This document shows, piece by piece, positions 6,867 through 15,625 of a stretch of 34,014 nucleotides of DNA. The notes under the pieces are model-generated. The model searched no databases. It saw only the letters and a program-made list of their open reading frames with translations, and was not told the origin of the DNA. Source of the stretch: Nonomuraea maritima (GTDB lineage Bacteria; Actinomycetota; Actinomycetes; Streptosporangiales; Streptosporangiaceae); contig NZ_FNFB01000046.1 of NCBI RefSeq assembly GCF_900100395.1, forward strand, positions 1 to 34,014, in the 5' to 3' direction. The translations under genes were made by a program, and so were the position numbers. Each line of letters begins with the position of its first letter. The stretch's first letter is position 1.

Positions 6867-8473
6867 CCCATCCGCACGACCGCGCTCTACCCCGCGCTGT
6901 CCGCCAGGCGATGCCGATGGCTCGCGATGTGCTCGAAGAGGTCGCGAAGCTGCACGGCGTCTGTATCCGGCCTGTGGCGCTGCGGCGGCTCGACACCGTT
7001 ACCGGCCGATCCGAGATCATTGACGTCCCCTGCGGCTCCACCCTCGACGCCAAGTGCCCGCCCTGCGCCAAACGCAACCGGCAGCTCCGCATGGCGCAAT
7101 GCCGCGAAGGGTGGCACCTCGACACCGAACCGGCCATCACGCCCGACGAGGGCAGCGAGGAACAGCGCTGGCTGGTCGAGTTCCGCGCCGACATGCAGGC
7201 CAAGCGGGACGCCGCCGAGCAGGCCGGCGACGACACCACCGACCTGGACGCCGTCCTCGTCGGCCTGGACGAGGAGATCAACGCCGCTGGGATGCGAGGC
7301 AGCGTCACCGGATCCGCGGCGCCCAAGCGCACCCGTTCAACCCGGCGACGGCAGGACGCGCCCGACCTGCCCAAGCGGAAGATGACCGACACCACCTTGG
7401 GCCGTACCTTCACCAGCTCTGATGGCAAGGTCTACCGGCCGTCGCTGTTCGTCACGCTCACCCTGCCCAGCTACGGCAAGGTCCGTAACAGCGTTCCGAT
7501 CGACCCCGAGAGCTACGACTACCGGCGGGCTGCTCGGGACGCGCTGCACTTCTCCAAGCTCGTGGATCGGTTCGTGCAGAACTTGCGCCGGGTCGCGGGC
7601 TATAACGTGCAGTACTTCGCCGCCGTCGAACCCCAAAAACGGCTTGCTCCGCATCTGCACATGGCCATCCGGGGCACCCTTCCTCGTGCCGAGATCAAGC
7701 AGATAGCGGCGGCCACCTACCACCAGGTGTGGTGGCCCCAAGCCGACGAGGTCCGCTTTGAGGGCGACCACTTGCCCGTCTGGGATGAGGCCGGCTATCT
7801 CGACCCTGTCACGGGGGAGGTCCTGCCCACCTGGAACGAAGCCCTCGACGCCCTGGACGAGGACGCGGAACCCCTTCACGTGCTGCGGTTCGGCGACCAG
7901 GTGGACGTGCAAGGCGTCCTCGCCGGAACCCCCGACGCTGACCAGTGCATCCGGTACCTGTCCAAGTATCTGACCAAGTCCATCGGTGACACCCTCGACG
8001 GCGGCCAGGCCCAGCGCGAACACGTCTCCCGCATGCTGGATGCCTTGCGCTACGAACCGTGCTCGCCGACCTGCCCGAACTGGCTGCGCTACGGCGTCCA
8101 GCCCAAGAACGCCAAGCCCGGCATGCAGCCGGGGCGGTGCCGCTCCAAGGCGCACAAGCCTGAGCACCTCGGCTACGCGGGCCGCCGCGTCCTGGTCTCC
8201 CGCAAGTGGTCCAACAAGACCCTCGCCGAACACAAGCAGGATCGCCGCACCTGGGTCCTGGAAGCCCTCGGCAAGGCCGATGGACCCAGCGACCCACACC
8301 GCTACATCTGGCGACCCGTCCCGGCCGGAGACGCCAACGTGCCACCCCTGGCAATGCGGCTCCTTCGGTCGGTCCACGAACGCCAACGCTGGCGAGCCCA
8401 CCTCAGAGTGCTGGAAGCCAGCGCTGAAGGACAAGATCTTTCGGCAACCGAGGATCTCGGGAGGGTTGCGTGA
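6863..8473 (+). CDS. RepSA-like rolling-circle replication initiator
   Basis: A 536-aa initiator of the actinomycete element type. Cys57, Cys65 and Cys68 (VPCGS, AKCPPC) look like a zinc site. The conserved strand FVTLTLPSYG is at about 196-205, the HUH-like metal motif APHLHMAI has His264 and His266, and the nicking-tyrosine motif IRYLSKYLTKSI has Tyr365 and Tyr369. A second Cys cluster (CSPTCPNW) follows. The protein nicks the element's double-strand origin and starts replication of the excised circle. ATG overlaps the preceding gene; its end overlaps xis (GTGA). Confidence 0.88.
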   Translation: MTHPHDRALPRAVRQAMPMARDVLEEVAKLHGVCIRPVALRRLDTVTGRSEIIDVPCGSTLDAKCPPCAKRNRQLRMAQCREGWHLDTEPAITPDEGSEEQRWLVEFRADMQAKRDAAEQAGDDTTDLDAVLVGLDEEINAAGMRGSVTGSAAPKRTRSTRRRQDAPDLPKRKMTDTTLGRTFTSSDGKVYRPSLFVTLTLPSYGKVRNSVPIDPESYDYRRAARDALHFSKLVDRFVQNLRRVAGYNVQYFAAVEPQKRLAPHLHMAIRGTLPRAEIKQIAAATYHQVWWPQADEVRFEGDHLPVWDEAGYLDPVTGEVLPTWNEALDALDEDAEPLHVLRFGDQVDVQGVLAGTPDADQCIRYLSKYLTKSIGDTLDGGQAQREHVSRMLDALRYEPCSPTCPNWLRYGVQPKNAKPGMQPGRCRSKAHKPEHLGYAGRRVLVSRKWSNKTLAEHKQDRRTWVLEALGKADGPSDPHRYIWRPVPAGDANVPPLAMRLLRSVHERQRWRAHLRVLEASAEGQDLSATEDLGRVA

Positions 8474-8661
8474 CCAAGCGAGACGAACTGCTGACCGTGG
8501 CCCAGGTCCTCGGCGAACTCGGCGGAGTCTCCCGCCGCACCTTCTACCGATGGCGCGAGATCGGCAAGGCGCCAGAGGGCATCCGCCTACCCAACGGCGA
8601 ACTCCGCATCTACCGCAGCGACTTCAACGCCTGGCTCGAATCCCTCAGGAGCGCCGCATGA
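8470..8661 (+). CDS. xis: Excisionase (Xis), MerR-like helix-turn-helix
   Basis: A 63-aa protein made of one winged helix-turn-helix: LLTVAQVLGELGGVSRRTFYRWREIGKAP, then LPNGELRIYRSDFNAWLES (both given in part). This is the usual small helix-turn-helix excisionase next to AICE integrases, which bends attL/attR DNA and drives Int toward excision. GTG overlaps rep and the stop overlaps int (ATGA), so rep, xis and int are translationally coupled. Confidence 0.88.
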   Translation: MTKRDELLTVAQVLGELGGVSRRTFYRWREIGKAPEGIRLPNGELRIYRSDFNAWLESLRSAA

Positions 8662-10040
8662 CCACCTCCTACAAGGTCAAGTTCTGGGACATCCGCACCA
8701 ACACCAGAGCGGACGGCACCGGCAAAAAGCCCCGGATCGTCTCCCACACCGTGCGGTGGACGGTCGGCAACCGTGAGAAGTCCCAGACCTTCAAGACCAA
8801 GGGCCTGGCCGAGAGCTTCCTGTCCGACCTGCGGCAGACGGCCAAGAAGGGCGAAGCCTTCGACATGGAAAGCGGTCTTCCCGCTTCGATGGTCAAGGCC
8901 AAGGACGCTCGTACCTGGTACGCCTTCGCCGTCACGTACGTACACGCATGGTGGCCCCACGCGGCGGCCAAGTCCCGCGAAGGCATGACCGACGCACTGG
9001 CCAACATCACTGCCGTGCTGGCCAAGGACGTCGCGGGCCGTCCCGATGCCGAGATGATCCGGAAGGCGCTGCGGGAGTACTCCTTCCTTCCCGAGGACCG
9101 TCGGCCGGCTCCGACACCCGAAGTCGCCAAGGCCGTGAAGTGGATCGAGGCGGCTTCCCTTCCTCTGAGCGCGTTGGAGGAGGCCAAGCACACGCGGGCC
9201 GTCCTTGAGGCATTGGCGCTCCGCATGGACGGCAAGGCGGCGGCGACCTCGACCTATCGGCGTAAGCGGGCCGTCTTCCATCACGTCCTGGAGTACGCGG
9301 TGGAGCTGGAGGAGCTTTCGGCAAATCCGCTCCACAAGGTGAAGCTCCGCAAGATCAAGGCCACTGGTGAGATCGACCGGCGCTCTGTCGTCAACCCGCT
9401 TCAGGCACGGGACTTGCTGACCGCAGTGACCTACGTGGGCCGTTCGCGGGGACAGATGATGATGGCCATGTTCGCCTGCATGTACTTCGGCGGTCTCCGT
9501 CCTGGGGAGGCATCGGCTCTGCGGCAGAAGGACTGCCACCTTCCCGAGACGGGATGGGGTTACCTCACCCTGGAGAAGACCCTGCCGGAGACGAACAGCC
9601 GCTACACGGACTCGGGGGAGAGCCACGACGAGCGGGGTCTGAAGCACCGCGAGCAGCGGGCGACCCGCCATGTTCCCATTCCGCCCGAGCTGGTCAAGAT
9701 CCTTCGGCAACACGTCCTGGAGCACGGCATTGCGCAGGACGGTCGCCTGTTCCGTACGAGTAGCGGCAAGCCGTTCCCCGGCTCCACGGTCTCCAAGGTG
9801 TGGCGTGAGGCACGGACGTACGCGTTCACGCCCGATCAGGTCGCCTCACCGCTTGCAGGCCGACCGTACGACCTCCGGCACGCGGCTGTGTCGCTCTGGC
9901 TCAACGCCGGTGTTCACGCCCCCGAAGCGGCGGAACGGGCGGGTCATGGCGTGGACGTGATGCTCAGGGTGTACGCCAAATGCATCGACGGCCAACGCGA
10001 TGTCGCCAACCAACGCATCCTGGATGCGCTCGCCGCGTGA
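8658..10040 (+). CDS. int: Tyrosine site-specific integrase of AICE-1
   Basis: A 460-aa tyrosine recombinase. The N-terminal arm-binding and core-binding parts precede a catalytic domain with Arg281 in FGGLRPGEA, the box-II run YDLRH (404-408) holding Arg407, His430 in AGHG, and the nucleophile Tyr439 in RVYAKC. The first His of the usual H-x-x-R is replaced by Tyr404. The gene points directly at tRNA-Lys, about 240 bases beyond its stop, which is the expected attachment site. ATG overlaps the xis stop. Confidence 0.92.
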   Translation: MTTSYKVKFWDIRTNTRADGTGKKPRIVSHTVRWTVGNREKSQTFKTKGLAESFLSDLRQTAKKGEAFDMESGLPASMVKAKDARTWYAFAVTYVHAWWPHAAAKSREGMTDALANITAVLAKDVAGRPDAEMIRKALREYSFLPEDRRPAPTPEVAKAVKWIEAASLPLSALEEAKHTRAVLEALALRMDGKAAATSTYRRKRAVFHHVLEYAVELEELSANPLHKVKLRKIKATGEIDRRSVVNPLQARDLLTAVTYVGRSRGQMMMAMFACMYFGGLRPGEASALRQKDCHLPETGWGYLTLEKTLPETNSRYTDSGESHDERGLKHREQRATRHVPIPPELVKILRQHVLEHGIAQDGRLFRTSSGKPFPGSTVSKVWREARTYAFTPDQVASPLAGRPYDLRHAAVSLWLNAGVHAPEAAERAGHGVDVMLRVYAKCIDGQRDVANQRILDALAA

Positions 10041-10055
10041 GCACGCATCTCACAG

Positions 10056-10083
10056 AAGGACCCCGACACACATCGGGGTCCTT
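10056..10083 (+). terminator. Terminator after the AICE-1 integrase
   Basis: AAGGACCCCGA (10056-10066) and TCGGGGTCCTT (10073-10083) form a perfect 11-bp stem with a 6-base loop, 15 bases after the integrase stop. The following bases are not a run of T. It probably ends the long transfer-integration operon. Confidence 0.75.
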
Positions 10084-10280
10084 CGTCGTGTCGGCCCCCG
10101 AAATGCTTCCGGAACGGCTCCGAATCGGGGGAGTGGCCTGGGCAAACGCGCCAGGTTCCATTCCGCGTATATTCCGCGATCACTGGCGCTCGGCTGCTTT
10201 CTGTGGCATCAAGCTGCCTACGCGGCGTACACCGATCGTGGAAGAAAGCCCAGCTCAGAGCCATGATTCGAGGTGGGGAG

Positions 10281-10356
10281 TGGTAGGGCGCCCGGGGCTC
10301 GAACCCGGAACCTACGGATTAAAAGTCCGCAGCTCTGCCAATTGAGCTAACGCCCC
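10281..10356 (-). tRNA. tRNA-Lys(TTT)
   Basis: A 76-base cloverleaf with encoded CCA. Acceptor strands are GGGGCGT and GCGCCCT, the anticodon loop is CTTTTAA (complement of 10319-10325) and the T-arm CCGGG-TTCGAGC-CCCGG. The 3' half (complement of 10281-10325) is the predicted attachment site of AICE-1. The same 3' half recurs with small changes, on the plus strand, at 26290-26333. Confidence 0.95.
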
Positions 10357-10405
10357 TCGCACGAGCAAGGGTACAGAGATTACCGCCCCGCCCGCGACGC
10401 CTCCA

Positions 10406-11560
10406 TCACCGGTAAGCCGGCAGTCCCGTCAGGGCTTCCCCCAGCACCAGCGTATGGACTTCCTGCGTGCCTTCGTACGTGAGCACACTCTCCAGGTTGT
10501 TCATGTGCCTGATCACAGGGTACTCCAGCGTGATCCCGTTGCCACCCAGGATCGTACGGGCCTGACGGGCGATGTCCAGGGCGGCGCGGACGTTGGAGAG
10601 CTTGCCGAAGCTGATCTGCCGGGGCTCCAGCTTTCCCGCGTCCTTGAGCTGGCCGAGGTGGAGGGCGGTGAGCCCGGCCTGGGCGACGCCGACGTACATC
10701 CAGGCGAGTTTCTCCTGGGTCAGCTGGAACGCGCCGATCGGCTTGTCGAACTGGACGCGCGTCTTCGCGTACTCGACGGCCGCCTCCAGGCAGGCGCGGG
10801 CGGCGCCCACGACGCCCCAGACGATGCCGAACCGGGCCTCCGACAGGCACGACAGCGGCCCGCGCAGCCCCACGACGCCCGGCAGCGCGGCCGAGGCCGG
10901 CAGGCGTACGTCGTCGAAGTAGAGGGAGGACGTGACGGACGCCCTCAGGGACATCTTCTTGTGGATCTCAGGGGCGGAGAACCCGGGCGTCGACGTCGGG
11001 ACGACGAAGCCGCGGACGCCCTCGTCGGTCTGCGCCCAGACGACGGCCACGTCGGCGATCGAGCCGTTCGTGATCCACATCTTGGAGCCGTTGAGTATCC
11101 AGTCGGATCCGTCCCGCTTGGCGTAGGTGCGCATGCCGGACGGGTCGGAGCCGTGGTCGGGCTCGGTCAGGCCGAAGCAGCCGATCGCCTCGCCGGCCGC
11201 CATCCGGGGGAGCCATTCCTCTTTCTGCTCGTCGGAGCCGTACCGCCAGATGGGGTACATCGCGAGCGAGCCCTGCACCGACACGAACGACCGCAGCCCG
11301 GAGTCGCCCGCCTCCAGCTCGCGGCAGGCCACGCCGTACGAGGTCGCGTCGGTGCCGGCGCAGCCGTATCCCTGCAGGTGCATGCCGAGCAGCCCCATCG
11401 AGCCGAGCGCGGGGGCGAGCTCGCGCGCGGGGAAGACGGCCTCCTCGAACCAGTCGCCCACGTGCGGCAGGACGCGTTCGGCGACGAAGGACCTGACCGT
11501 GTCGCGGATCAACCGCTGGTCCGCGTCGAGCCGGTCGTCGAGGCGCAGCAGGTCGTCCAT
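10406..11560 (-). CDS. Acyl-CoA dehydrogenase, probably glutaryl-CoA dehydrogenase
   Basis: The 384-aa flavoprotein matches the glutaryl-CoA dehydrogenase branch: RELEAGDSGLRSFVSVQGSL, then GCFGLTEPDHGSDPSGM, WITNGSIADVAVVWA, FDKPIGAFQLTQEKLA, ILGGNGITLEYPVIRHMNNL and the catalytic Glu363 in TYEGTQEVH (parts quoted). Such enzymes oxidise and decarboxylate glutaryl-CoA to crotonyl-CoA in lysine and tryptophan breakdown. I chose ATG 11560 because it has GAGAGGA just upstream and gives the family's usual length. It is a chromosomal gene with strong G/C bias at third positions. The exact acyl-CoA substrate is inferred from these signatures. Confidence 0.88.
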   Translation of the reverse strand: MDDLLRLDDRLDADQRLIRDTVRSFVAERVLPHVGDWFEEAVFPARELAPALGSMGLLGMHLQGYGCAGTDATSYGVACRELEAGDSGLRSFVSVQGSLAMYPIWRYGSDEQKEEWLPRMAAGEAIGCFGLTEPDHGSDPSGMRTYAKRDGSDWILNGSKMWITNGSIADVAVVWAQTDEGVRGFVVPTSTPGFSAPEIHKKMSLRASVTSSLYFDDVRLPASAALPGVVGLRGPLSCLSEARFGIVWGVVGAARACLEAAVEYAKTRVQFDKPIGAFQLTQEKLAWMYVGVAQAGLTALHLGQLKDAGKLEPRQISFGKLSNVRAALDIARQARTILGGNGITLEYPVIRHMNNLESVLTYEGTQEVHTLVLGEALTGLPAYR

Positions 11561-11651
11561 CGCGGATCCTCTCCTTGCATAAGGGACTACCAGGGTTGTA
11601 CCAGGGGGAATCCTGATGTGCGAACACCGAACCCGCGGGCAGTCTTGAGAC

Positions 11652-11939
11652 ATGAGCGAATACCAGGTCAAGAAACTGCGCAGGACGGACAAAGGCCGGA
11701 TCGTCGCGGGCGTCTGCTCGGGCGTCGGGGAGTTCGTGGGCATCGACGCCAACGTGGTGCGGATCGCGCTCGCGATCCTGACGCTGTTCGGCGGGCTGGG
11801 CATCGGCATCTACGCGATCGGCTGGCTGCTCATCCCCGACGAGAAGCACGAGACGTCGATCCTGCAGGACCTCGTCAGCAAGCAGCAGCAGCGCAGGTCC
11901 GCCACCGACTGGAGCGGCGAGCACAAGCCGCAGCCGTGA
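11652..11939 (+). CDS. PspC-domain membrane protein
   Basis: A 95-aa PspC-family protein: LRRTDKGRIVAGVCSGVGEF at about 10-29, a hydrophobic segment VVRIALAILTLFGGLGIGIYAIGWLLIP (35-62, quoted in part) and a charged tail. PspC proteins sit in the cytoplasmic membrane and take part in phage-shock-type envelope stress responses; in actinomycetes they often act alone. Divergent from the acyl-CoA dehydrogenase and convergent with the MFS gene, so it is probably monocistronic. Confidence 0.88.
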   Translation: MSEYQVKKLRRTDKGRIVAGVCSGVGEFVGIDANVVRIALAILTLFGGLGIGIYAIGWLLIPDEKHETSILQDLVSKQQQRRSATDWSGEHKPQP

Positions 11940-11952
11940 TCAGGCCGCGGGA

Positions 11953-13242
11953 TCACGCCGTCGCCTCGGCGTGTACGCGGGCGGTCCTGCGGCGGGAGTC
12001 GGTCCACGCCAGAGCGAGGACGGCGGCGCAGGTGACGCCTCCGACCCCGGCCAGCGCGACCACCGGCTCGGGGCCGAACCTCTCCGCCGCGAACCCGCCC
12101 ACCAGAATGCCGACCCCCTGGACGGCCATCAGCCCCGACTGCACGAGCCCGAACGCCTGCCCGCGACGCTCGGCCGGAACCGCCTGGACGAAGGCCGCGT
12201 TCGCCGCGAGCTGGTACGCCCCGCCGATCCCCGACAACACCCAGGCGGCGAGCACCACGACGAGCGGCGGCCGCACCGCCGCCACGATGAGCGGCGCGCA
12301 GCTCAGCATGGCCATCCAGCCCATCAGCCGCAGCCGCCGCTCCGGCGTCACGAACCTGCTGAACAGGAACGCCCCGATCACCGTCCCGGTCGGCATCGCC
12401 GCCATGAGCAGCCCCGTGATCACCGCGGTCGGCATCGCCTCGCCCGCGAACGTGGACGCGTACGGCGCCGCGAGGCCCTCCGGCAGGATGTAGAACCCGC
12501 ACAGCCAGGCGAAGAGCACCAGCGTGCGCAGCTTGCGCGACCCGAACACGAGCTGGGCGCCGGCCTTGGTCATCGTCCACATCGACGGCTTGGCGCCGTC
12601 GTGAGCGGTGGCGGGCCGGCGGCGCACGCCGGAGACCAGGATCAGCGCGGACGCGAGGAACGTGGCGGCGTCGATGGCGAGCGCCCGGTAGGGGCCGATG
12701 CCCGCGATCACGGCTCCGCCCGCGGCGAACCCGATCATCTGGACGGCCTGGTTGGTCATGTTCTGCAGGGCCGAGCCCATGACGTACGCGTCGCCGCCGA
12801 GCACCTCGGGCAGCAGCGCCGCCCGCGCGGCCGAGAACGGCGCGCTGAGCAGGACGACGAGGAACACGAGTGCGCAGAGCGCCCAGAACGGCATGCCCGG
12901 CACCGCCATCACGGCGACGAGTGCGGCCCTGAGCATGTCGCAGGTGAGCATGACGCCCCGGCGCGCGAACCGGTCGGCAAGCCCCGCCAGCAGCGGACCG
13001 CCCACGATGGACGGTAGGTACGTGAGCGCGTACACGGCCGCCGTGGCCAGTGCGGAGCCCGTGCGGTCGTAGACGAGCACGGCGAGCGCGACCTGTGCGA
13101 GCTGGTCGCCGAGGAGGGACAGGCCCTGGCCGAACCAGAGGGCCCGGAACTCCTTGACGGCGATGACTTCCCGGTATGTGACTCGTGCCGTTTCGGCACG
13201 CCGATGCCGTCCCGGCGGCCTTCGCGCCCGCATGGCCCCCAT
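11953..13242 (-). CDS. Major facilitator superfamily exporter
   Basis: About 430 aa with roughly 12 hydrophobic segments. It has the MFS loop signature LADRFARRG after TM2 and an N-terminal FRALWFGQGLSLLGDQ typical of the enterobactin-exporter-like (EntS/MFS_3) subfamily. It probably exports a small hydrophobic compound across the cytoplasmic membrane; the substrate cannot be read from the sequence. I placed the start at ATG 13242, preceded by GGAG; ATG 13233 is an alternative. Longer starts would add an Arg-rich, unlikely N-terminus. Confidence 0.85.
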   Translation of the reverse strand: MGAMRARRPPGRHRRAETARVTYREVIAVKEFRALWFGQGLSLLGDQLAQVALAVLVYDRTGSALATAAVYALTYLPSIVGGPLLAGLADRFARRGVMLTCDMLRAALVAVMAVPGMPFWALCALVFLVVLLSAPFSAARAALLPEVLGGDAYVMGSALQNMTNQAVQMIGFAAGGAVIAGIGPYRALAIDAATFLASALILVSGVRRRPATAHDGAKPSMWTMTKAGAQLVFGSRKLRTLVLFAWLCGFYILPEGLAAPYASTFAGEAMPTAVITGLLMAAMPTGTVIGAFLFSRFVTPERRLRLMGWMAMLSCAPLIVAAVRPPLVVVLAAWVLSGIGGAYQLAANAAFVQAVPAERRGQAFGLVQSGLMAVQGVGILVGGFAAERFGPEPVVALAGVGGVTCAAVLALAWTDSRRRTARVHAEATA

Positions 13243-13343
13243 AGGACTCCGCTGTGCCTTGCTCAGGGTGTTCGGTATGTCACCTAAGGTGCCCGATCGA
13301 CAGGGGTGACCGCAACCCAAAGCAGCCAACCAAATGCAAAGGG

Positions 13344-13694
13344 TTACCAGCCCAATTCGTGAAGCCGAGCGTCGTCGATGCCGAAATGGTGACCGACTTC
13401 ATGGATGACCGTGATGCGGACCTCCCTGATGACGTCCTCTTCCGTCTCACAAATCTCACATATCGCATCACGGTAGATTTCGATGCAGTCGGGCAGAACC
13501 GCTGAGTACCAGTCGCCGCGTTCCGTGAGGGGGACACCGGTGTACAGGCCCAGGAGGTCGGGCTCCGGCGCTTCGTCGACGACCGTGACGACCACGTTGC
13601 TCATGGCGCGGGCCAGCTCGGGCGGAATGGTGTCCAATGCCTCGGCCACGAGTTGCTCGAACTTCTCCCGCGATACCCAGATCACGCTTGCCAT
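13344..13694 (-). CDS. Minimal zinc metalloprotease-like protein (MMP-like domain)
   Basis: The 116-aa protein carries HEVGHHFGID at 98-107, the HExxHxxGxxD zinc motif with His98, Glu99 and His102, followed by DDARLHELGW at the C-terminus. This is the short zincin-like family common in actinomycetes (PF06262 type), about 110-120 aa, with unknown substrates. It starts at ATG 13694 and is divergent from the metallophosphoesterase gene, with 33 bases between the two starts. Confidence 0.9.
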   Translation of the reverse strand: MASVIWVSREKFEQLVAEALDTIPPELARAMSNVVVTVVDEAPEPDLLGLYTGVPLTERGDWYSAVLPDCIEIYRDAICEICETEEDVIREVRITVIHEVGHHFGIDDARLHELGW

Positions 13695-13727
13695 TCTGCC
13701 CCGTCGGTCAGGTAGGCAAGAATCTGT

Positions 13728-15287
13728 ATGAATCTCCTCCACAGGACGAAAGACGTTCTTCGGTCGCGGACCGTGCGGATCGCGGCGATGCTCTTCGTCG
13801 CCGCGATCGGTGCCTGGCTGGGCATCTTCCTCAGCGGCACCGTACGAGCCGAGGTCGGCCCCGTCGAGACCGGACTGTCGCTCCGCCCCGCCTGGCGGGG
13901 CGAGACGGTGGTCGACGCGAGCCCGCTCGGCACGCTCACCTTCCGCACCCACGACGCGCCGCTGCGGCTGCGCATCACGCTCGAGAACATCGACCAGGAC
14001 CGCGCCCGCGCCCTCCTCGAGGACCCGCGGCTCGCCGACCGCCTGCCCGCCACGATCGAGGACGACCTGCTGGCCGGCGTACGCATGCTCGTCATCCGCT
14101 CGCTGCTCTGTGCCGGGGCGGGGGCGCTGCTGGCCGTCCTGATGGTCTACAAGCGCCCGAAAGTGGCTCTGGTGGGCCTTCTGGCGGCGTCTGTGGCGCT
14201 CGCTGCCACCGGGGTGCTCGCGGTCGTCACGTTCCGTCCCAAATCGCTTGTGGAGCCGCGCTACTCCGGTCTCATCGCCGCGGCGCCGTCGTTGGTGGGC
14301 AGCGCGGAGGCGATCGTCTCCCGGTTCGAGTCGTACCGCTCGCAGCTCACCAAACTGGTCACGAACGTCTCCAAGCTGTACGAGACGGCCTCCACACTGC
14401 CCGTGTACGAGCCCGACCCCAAGACCATCCGGGTCCTGCACGTCTCCGACATCCACATCAACCCCATCGCCTGGAACGTCATCCGCTCGCTCAAGACCCA
14501 GTTCGCGGTGGACCTGATCATCGACACCGGCGACATCTCCGACCACGGCACCAGGGCCGAGAACGCGTTCGTGGACGAGATCGGCGGCCTCGACGTCCCG
14601 TACGTGTACGTCAGGGGCAACCACGACTCCATGACCACCGAGCGGGCGGTGAAACGGCAGAAGAACGCCGTCGTCCTGGACGACCAGACCCGTACCGTCG
14701 CTGGCCTGAAGATCTACGGACTGGGCGACCCGCGGTTCACGCCGGACAAATCCGTACCCATCGACTCCGACTCGTCCGCCCTCGCCCGGTTCGCCCGCGC
14801 CCACCTGCCCAACGTGAAGAAACCGGATGTGGTCGCCGTCCACGACCCCGACGTCGGACGCGGCTTCAGCGGCACGACGCCCCTGGTCCTGGCCGGACAC
14901 ACCCACGAGCGGAAGACCACCAGGCTCAAGACCGGCACCCGCATGCTCGTCCAGGGCTCCACCGGCGGCGCCGGCCTGCGCGCACTCGAACACGCCCAGC
15001 CCACACCGGTGCAGGCGTCCGTCCTGTACTTCGACCGCGAAACCAAGCGCCTGCAGGCATGGGACGACATCACGCTGGGCGGATTGGGGGAGCAGTCGGT
15101 TTACATCCAGCGTCACGTGGAGGCCAACCCGCAACGTATGATTTCCCCAGAGCCGGAGAACGCCCCGACGCCATCGGGACCGATCACCGGCACGCCGAAA
15201 CCGACCGCCGGTTCGTCACTTTGGCATCAGGGGCAATCGTCCCCTATGCTTCAGGGGTCCCCGACGGAAGGCGACAGGGAATCCTAA
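13728..15287 (+). CDS. Membrane-anchored metallophosphoesterase
   Basis: The 519-aa protein has a signal-anchor segment (about 17-36) and two more membrane segments (about 124-140 and 146-168), so the catalytic domain follows a membrane-embedded N-terminal third. The calcineurin-like metal motifs are in order: DIH (241-243), GD (268-269), GNHD (297-300), a later VHDPD, and GHTH near residue 391. It hydrolyses a phosphoester of unknown identity. The C-terminal 50 residues are Pro/Ser/Thr-rich and disordered. Its TAA is immediately followed by the first base of tRNA-Glu. Confidence 0.88.
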   Translation: MNLLHRTKDVLRSRTVRIAAMLFVAAIGAWLGIFLSGTVRAEVGPVETGLSLRPAWRGETVVDASPLGTLTFRTHDAPLRLRITLENIDQDRARALLEDPRLADRLPATIEDDLLAGVRMLVIRSLLCAGAGALLAVLMVYKRPKVALVGLLAASVALAATGVLAVVTFRPKSLVEPRYSGLIAAAPSLVGSAEAIVSRFESYRSQLTKLVTNVSKLYETASTLPVYEPDPKTIRVLHVSDIHINPIAWNVIRSLKTQFAVDLIIDTGDISDHGTRAENAFVDEIGGLDVPYVYVRGNHDSMTTERAVKRQKNAVVLDDQTRTVAGLKIYGLGDPRFTPDKSVPIDSDSSALARFARAHLPNVKKPDVVAVHDPDVGRGFSGTTPLVLAGHTHERKTTRLKTGTRMLVQGSTGGAGLRALEHAQPTPVQASVLYFDRETKRLQAWDDITLGGLGEQSVYIQRHVEANPQRMISPEPENAPTPSGPITGTPKPTAGSSLWHQGQSSPMLQGSPTEGDRES

Positions 15288-15360
15288 GCCCCCATCGTCT
15301 AGCGGCCTAGGACACCGCCCTTTCAAGGCGGCGGCACGGGTTCGAATCCCGTTGGGGGCA
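15288..15360 (+). tRNA. tRNA-Glu(TTC)
   Basis: A 73-base cloverleaf: acceptor GCCCCCA/TGGGGGC, anticodon arm CCGCC-CTTTCAA-GGCGG, T-loop TTCGAAT, discriminator A, no encoded CCA. It begins on the base after the stop codon of the metallophosphoesterase, so it must be cut from that transcript or have its own promoter inside that gene. Confidence 0.95.
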
Positions 15361-15450
15361 CTGCGAGCGCCTAGCGCACCGCGAAACGGCCGGTCTCAAG
15401 ACCGCCGAAGAGCTGGTAAGCTAAGCGAGCGCAAACAGCAAGAAACGCAA

Positions 15451-15525
15451 GGTCCTGTAGAGCAGTTTGGAGTGCTCGCCACCCTGTCAAGGTGGAGGTC
15501 GCGGGTTCAAGTCCCGTCAGGACCG
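15451..15525 (+). tRNA. tRNA-Asp(GTC)
   Basis: A 75-base cloverleaf: acceptor GGTCCTG/CAGGACC, anticodon arm CCACC-CTGTCAA-GGTGG, T-loop TTCAAGT, discriminator G, no encoded CCA. The 90 bases between tRNA-Glu and this gene hold no gene I can see. Confidence 0.95.
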
Positions 15526-15530
15526 CTCTG

Positions 15531-15607
15531 GGTCAGGTAGCTCAGTTGGTACGAGCGTCCGCCTGAAAAGCGGAAGGTCGGCAGTTCGACCCTGCCCCTG
15601 ACCACCA
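15531..15607 (+). tRNA. tRNA-Phe(GAA), attachment site of AICE-2
   Basis: A 77-base cloverleaf with CCA: acceptor GGTCAGG/CCTGACC, anticodon arm TCCGC-CTGAAAA-GCGGA, T-loop TTCGACC. From the anticodon stem to the 3' end it is duplicated exactly at 31112. The element therefore brought the 3' half that now completes this gene, so it remains functional after integration. Confidence 0.95.
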
Positions 15608-15609
15608 GC
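15562..15609 (+). repeat. attL of AICE-2 (48-bp core)
   Basis: Identical to 31112-31159; the identity starts in the anticodon stem of tRNA-Phe and runs past CCA. With one mismatch it continues through the downstream terminator to 15660 (31210 in the other copy). Such an overlap with a tRNA 3' half is the usual AICE att structure. Confidence 0.9.
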
Positions 15610-15625
15610 CTTGAACAGCCAAGAT

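Larger units (their letters stand above)
1..10325 (+). mobile_element. AICE-1, integrative and conjugative element in tRNA-Lys (left end not seen)
   Basis: The genes from the SCO3933-like protein through TraB, Rep, Xis and Int form the standard backbone of actinomycete integrative and conjugative elements, in the usual order, with most starts overlapping the preceding stop. The integrase points at the 3' end of tRNA-Lys(TTT), the expected attachment site, and the tRNA is complete on the chromosomal side. The left boundary is uncertain: no second same-strand copy of the tRNA-Lys 3' half is visible in the window, so the other att site lies further left or has been lost. The 1-3.6 kb part has visibly lower G+C and unknown genes, which suits cargo. 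Confidence 0.6.

Noticed and set aside
10968..11924. Long open frame opposite or beside the acyl-CoA dehydrogenase start
   Set aside because: Frame shadow of the dehydrogenase and PspC genes; Arg/Ala-rich without any domain pattern.
13344..15134. Single 596-aa minus-strand protein covering the metalloprotease and phosphoesterase region
   Set aside because: Only the last 116 residues form the real metalloprotease; the rest is antisense of the metallophosphoesterase with its complete metal motifs.
15361..15450. A fourth tRNA between tRNA-Glu and tRNA-Asp
   Set aside because: A short hairpin (GGCCGGTCTCAAGACCGCC) is present but no cloverleaf can be drawn.
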